A DNA stretch of 64,000 nucleotides from Pseudoflavitalea sp. G-6-1-2 (lineage in GTDB: Bacteria > Bacteroidota > Bacteroidia > Chitinophagales > Chitinophagaceae): contig NZ_JABBGB010000002.1 in NCBI RefSeq assembly GCF_012927185.1, positions 1,674,001-1,738,000 of the forward strand, in the 5' to 3' direction. The notes beneath the pieces are model-generated. The model made no database searches. It was not told the DNA's origin and was given only the letters and a program-made list of their open reading frames with translations. Of this stretch, positions 63,768-64,000 are shown piece by piece. The first letter of the stretch is position 1. Every line of letters starts with the position of its first letter. The position numbers were made by a program, and so were the translations under genes.

Positions 63768-64000
63768 CTACTGCGATATTCTTTTTTTCTTTTTGAATAA
63801 TCCTGACAACAGACCCGCTGCTTTTTCTGCTACATAACCTGTAGCAAGATTTCTGATCATGGGTGCGCCTGTTTTTCTGAGCAGCAGTCCCAGTGCGAGG
63901 TTCAGGCCGGTTGCAATAAGTCCTTTTCCTCCACCTGATGTGAATTTGCCGACGGTGCTGATCAGCTTTGCAGCTGGCGCTACCTGTTGTTTCATCACGG
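63768..64000 (-). CDS. Small membrane-active-type protein (may be cut by window edge)
   Basis: 76 residues are visible from ATG 63998; upstream codons lie outside the window, so the true start is unknown. A Gly/Ala/Leu-rich amphipathic part (FTSGGGKGLIATGLNLALGLLLRKTG) and a basic end (FKKKKRISQ) are seen. It looks like small Bacteroidota proteins of unknown function. It is convergent with the receiver gene. Confidence 0.5.
   Translation of the reverse strand, partial: VMKQQVAPAAKLISTVGKFTSGGGKGLIATGLNLALGLLLRKTGAPMIRNLATGYVAEKAAGLLSGLFKKKKRISQ

Noticed and set aside
1-64000. CRISPR array
   Set aside because: No short direct repeats with regular unique spacers were found. The 276-bp repeats are coding and the TTCAGCCA words are too short and irregular.

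Overview
The window comes from the chromosome of a member of the Bacteroidota, most likely a Chitinophagaceae-type soil bacterium. The lineage markers are a FecI/FecR-controlled SusC/SusD pair, an RHS protein with a DUF6443-like module, an RteC-domain protein, a lipidated TamA homologue (TamL type) next to TamB, DUF4142 and DUF4369 proteins, and a TTG-N18-TAnnTTTG promoter.

Layout. (1) 1-11.8 kb is an AT-rich accessory region. It starts inside a giant RHS polymorphic toxin with 276-bp internal repeats. Its presumed immunity gene follows, then a tail of orphan immunity-like genes, a loose toxin-end fragment, two lipoproteins, the remnant of a third lipoprotein, and two tandem 58-codon sister genes. 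(2) 11.8-17.2 kb is a second accessory block. It holds a strongly structured RNA-like element, a small gene, a frameshifted HEPN gene, an RteC-domain gene, a cluster of TTCAGCCA repeats, and a compact phage-type lysis set (232-aa protein of unknown function, holin-like, spanin-like lipoprotein, GH19-like endolysin) with no other phage genes in view. (3) 17.3-22.5 kb is a minus-strand signalling block: a CheB-CheR-PAS-kinase giant, two stand-alone receivers and an AraC regulator. tRNA-Cys follows. (4) 22.8-37.6 kb is a housekeeping core: nucleoside phosphorylase, dapF, DUF1415, a YqaE-like protein, CorA, Nudix, lipase, the TamB-TamL envelope pair and an AsmA-like protein. (5) 37.8-45.6 kb is a stress and DNA-repair block: PNPOx-like, DUF892, iron permease-like, DUF6496, DUF2383, DUF4142, a PLDc_N-like protein, then Ku and a LigD divided into three collinear genes. 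(6) 45.6-54.7 kb is a sigma-54 hub: two histidine kinases, an NtrC-type activator and RpoN in one run, then a CHASE3 kinase, an SDR and two DUF1328 proteins. (7) 54.7-62.7 kb is an ECF sigma / FecR / SusC / SusD / TlpA-like operon. The window ends with a disordered small protein, a receiver and a partial small protein.

How the parts relate. The RHS tail looks like a toxin-immunity exchange site. The lysis set could release such toxins or be a phage remnant. The stress, NHEJ and sigma-54 genes lie side by side and one near-consensus sigma-54 site is visible, so common stress control is plausible but not shown. All family assignments are by reading motifs; no database search was run.
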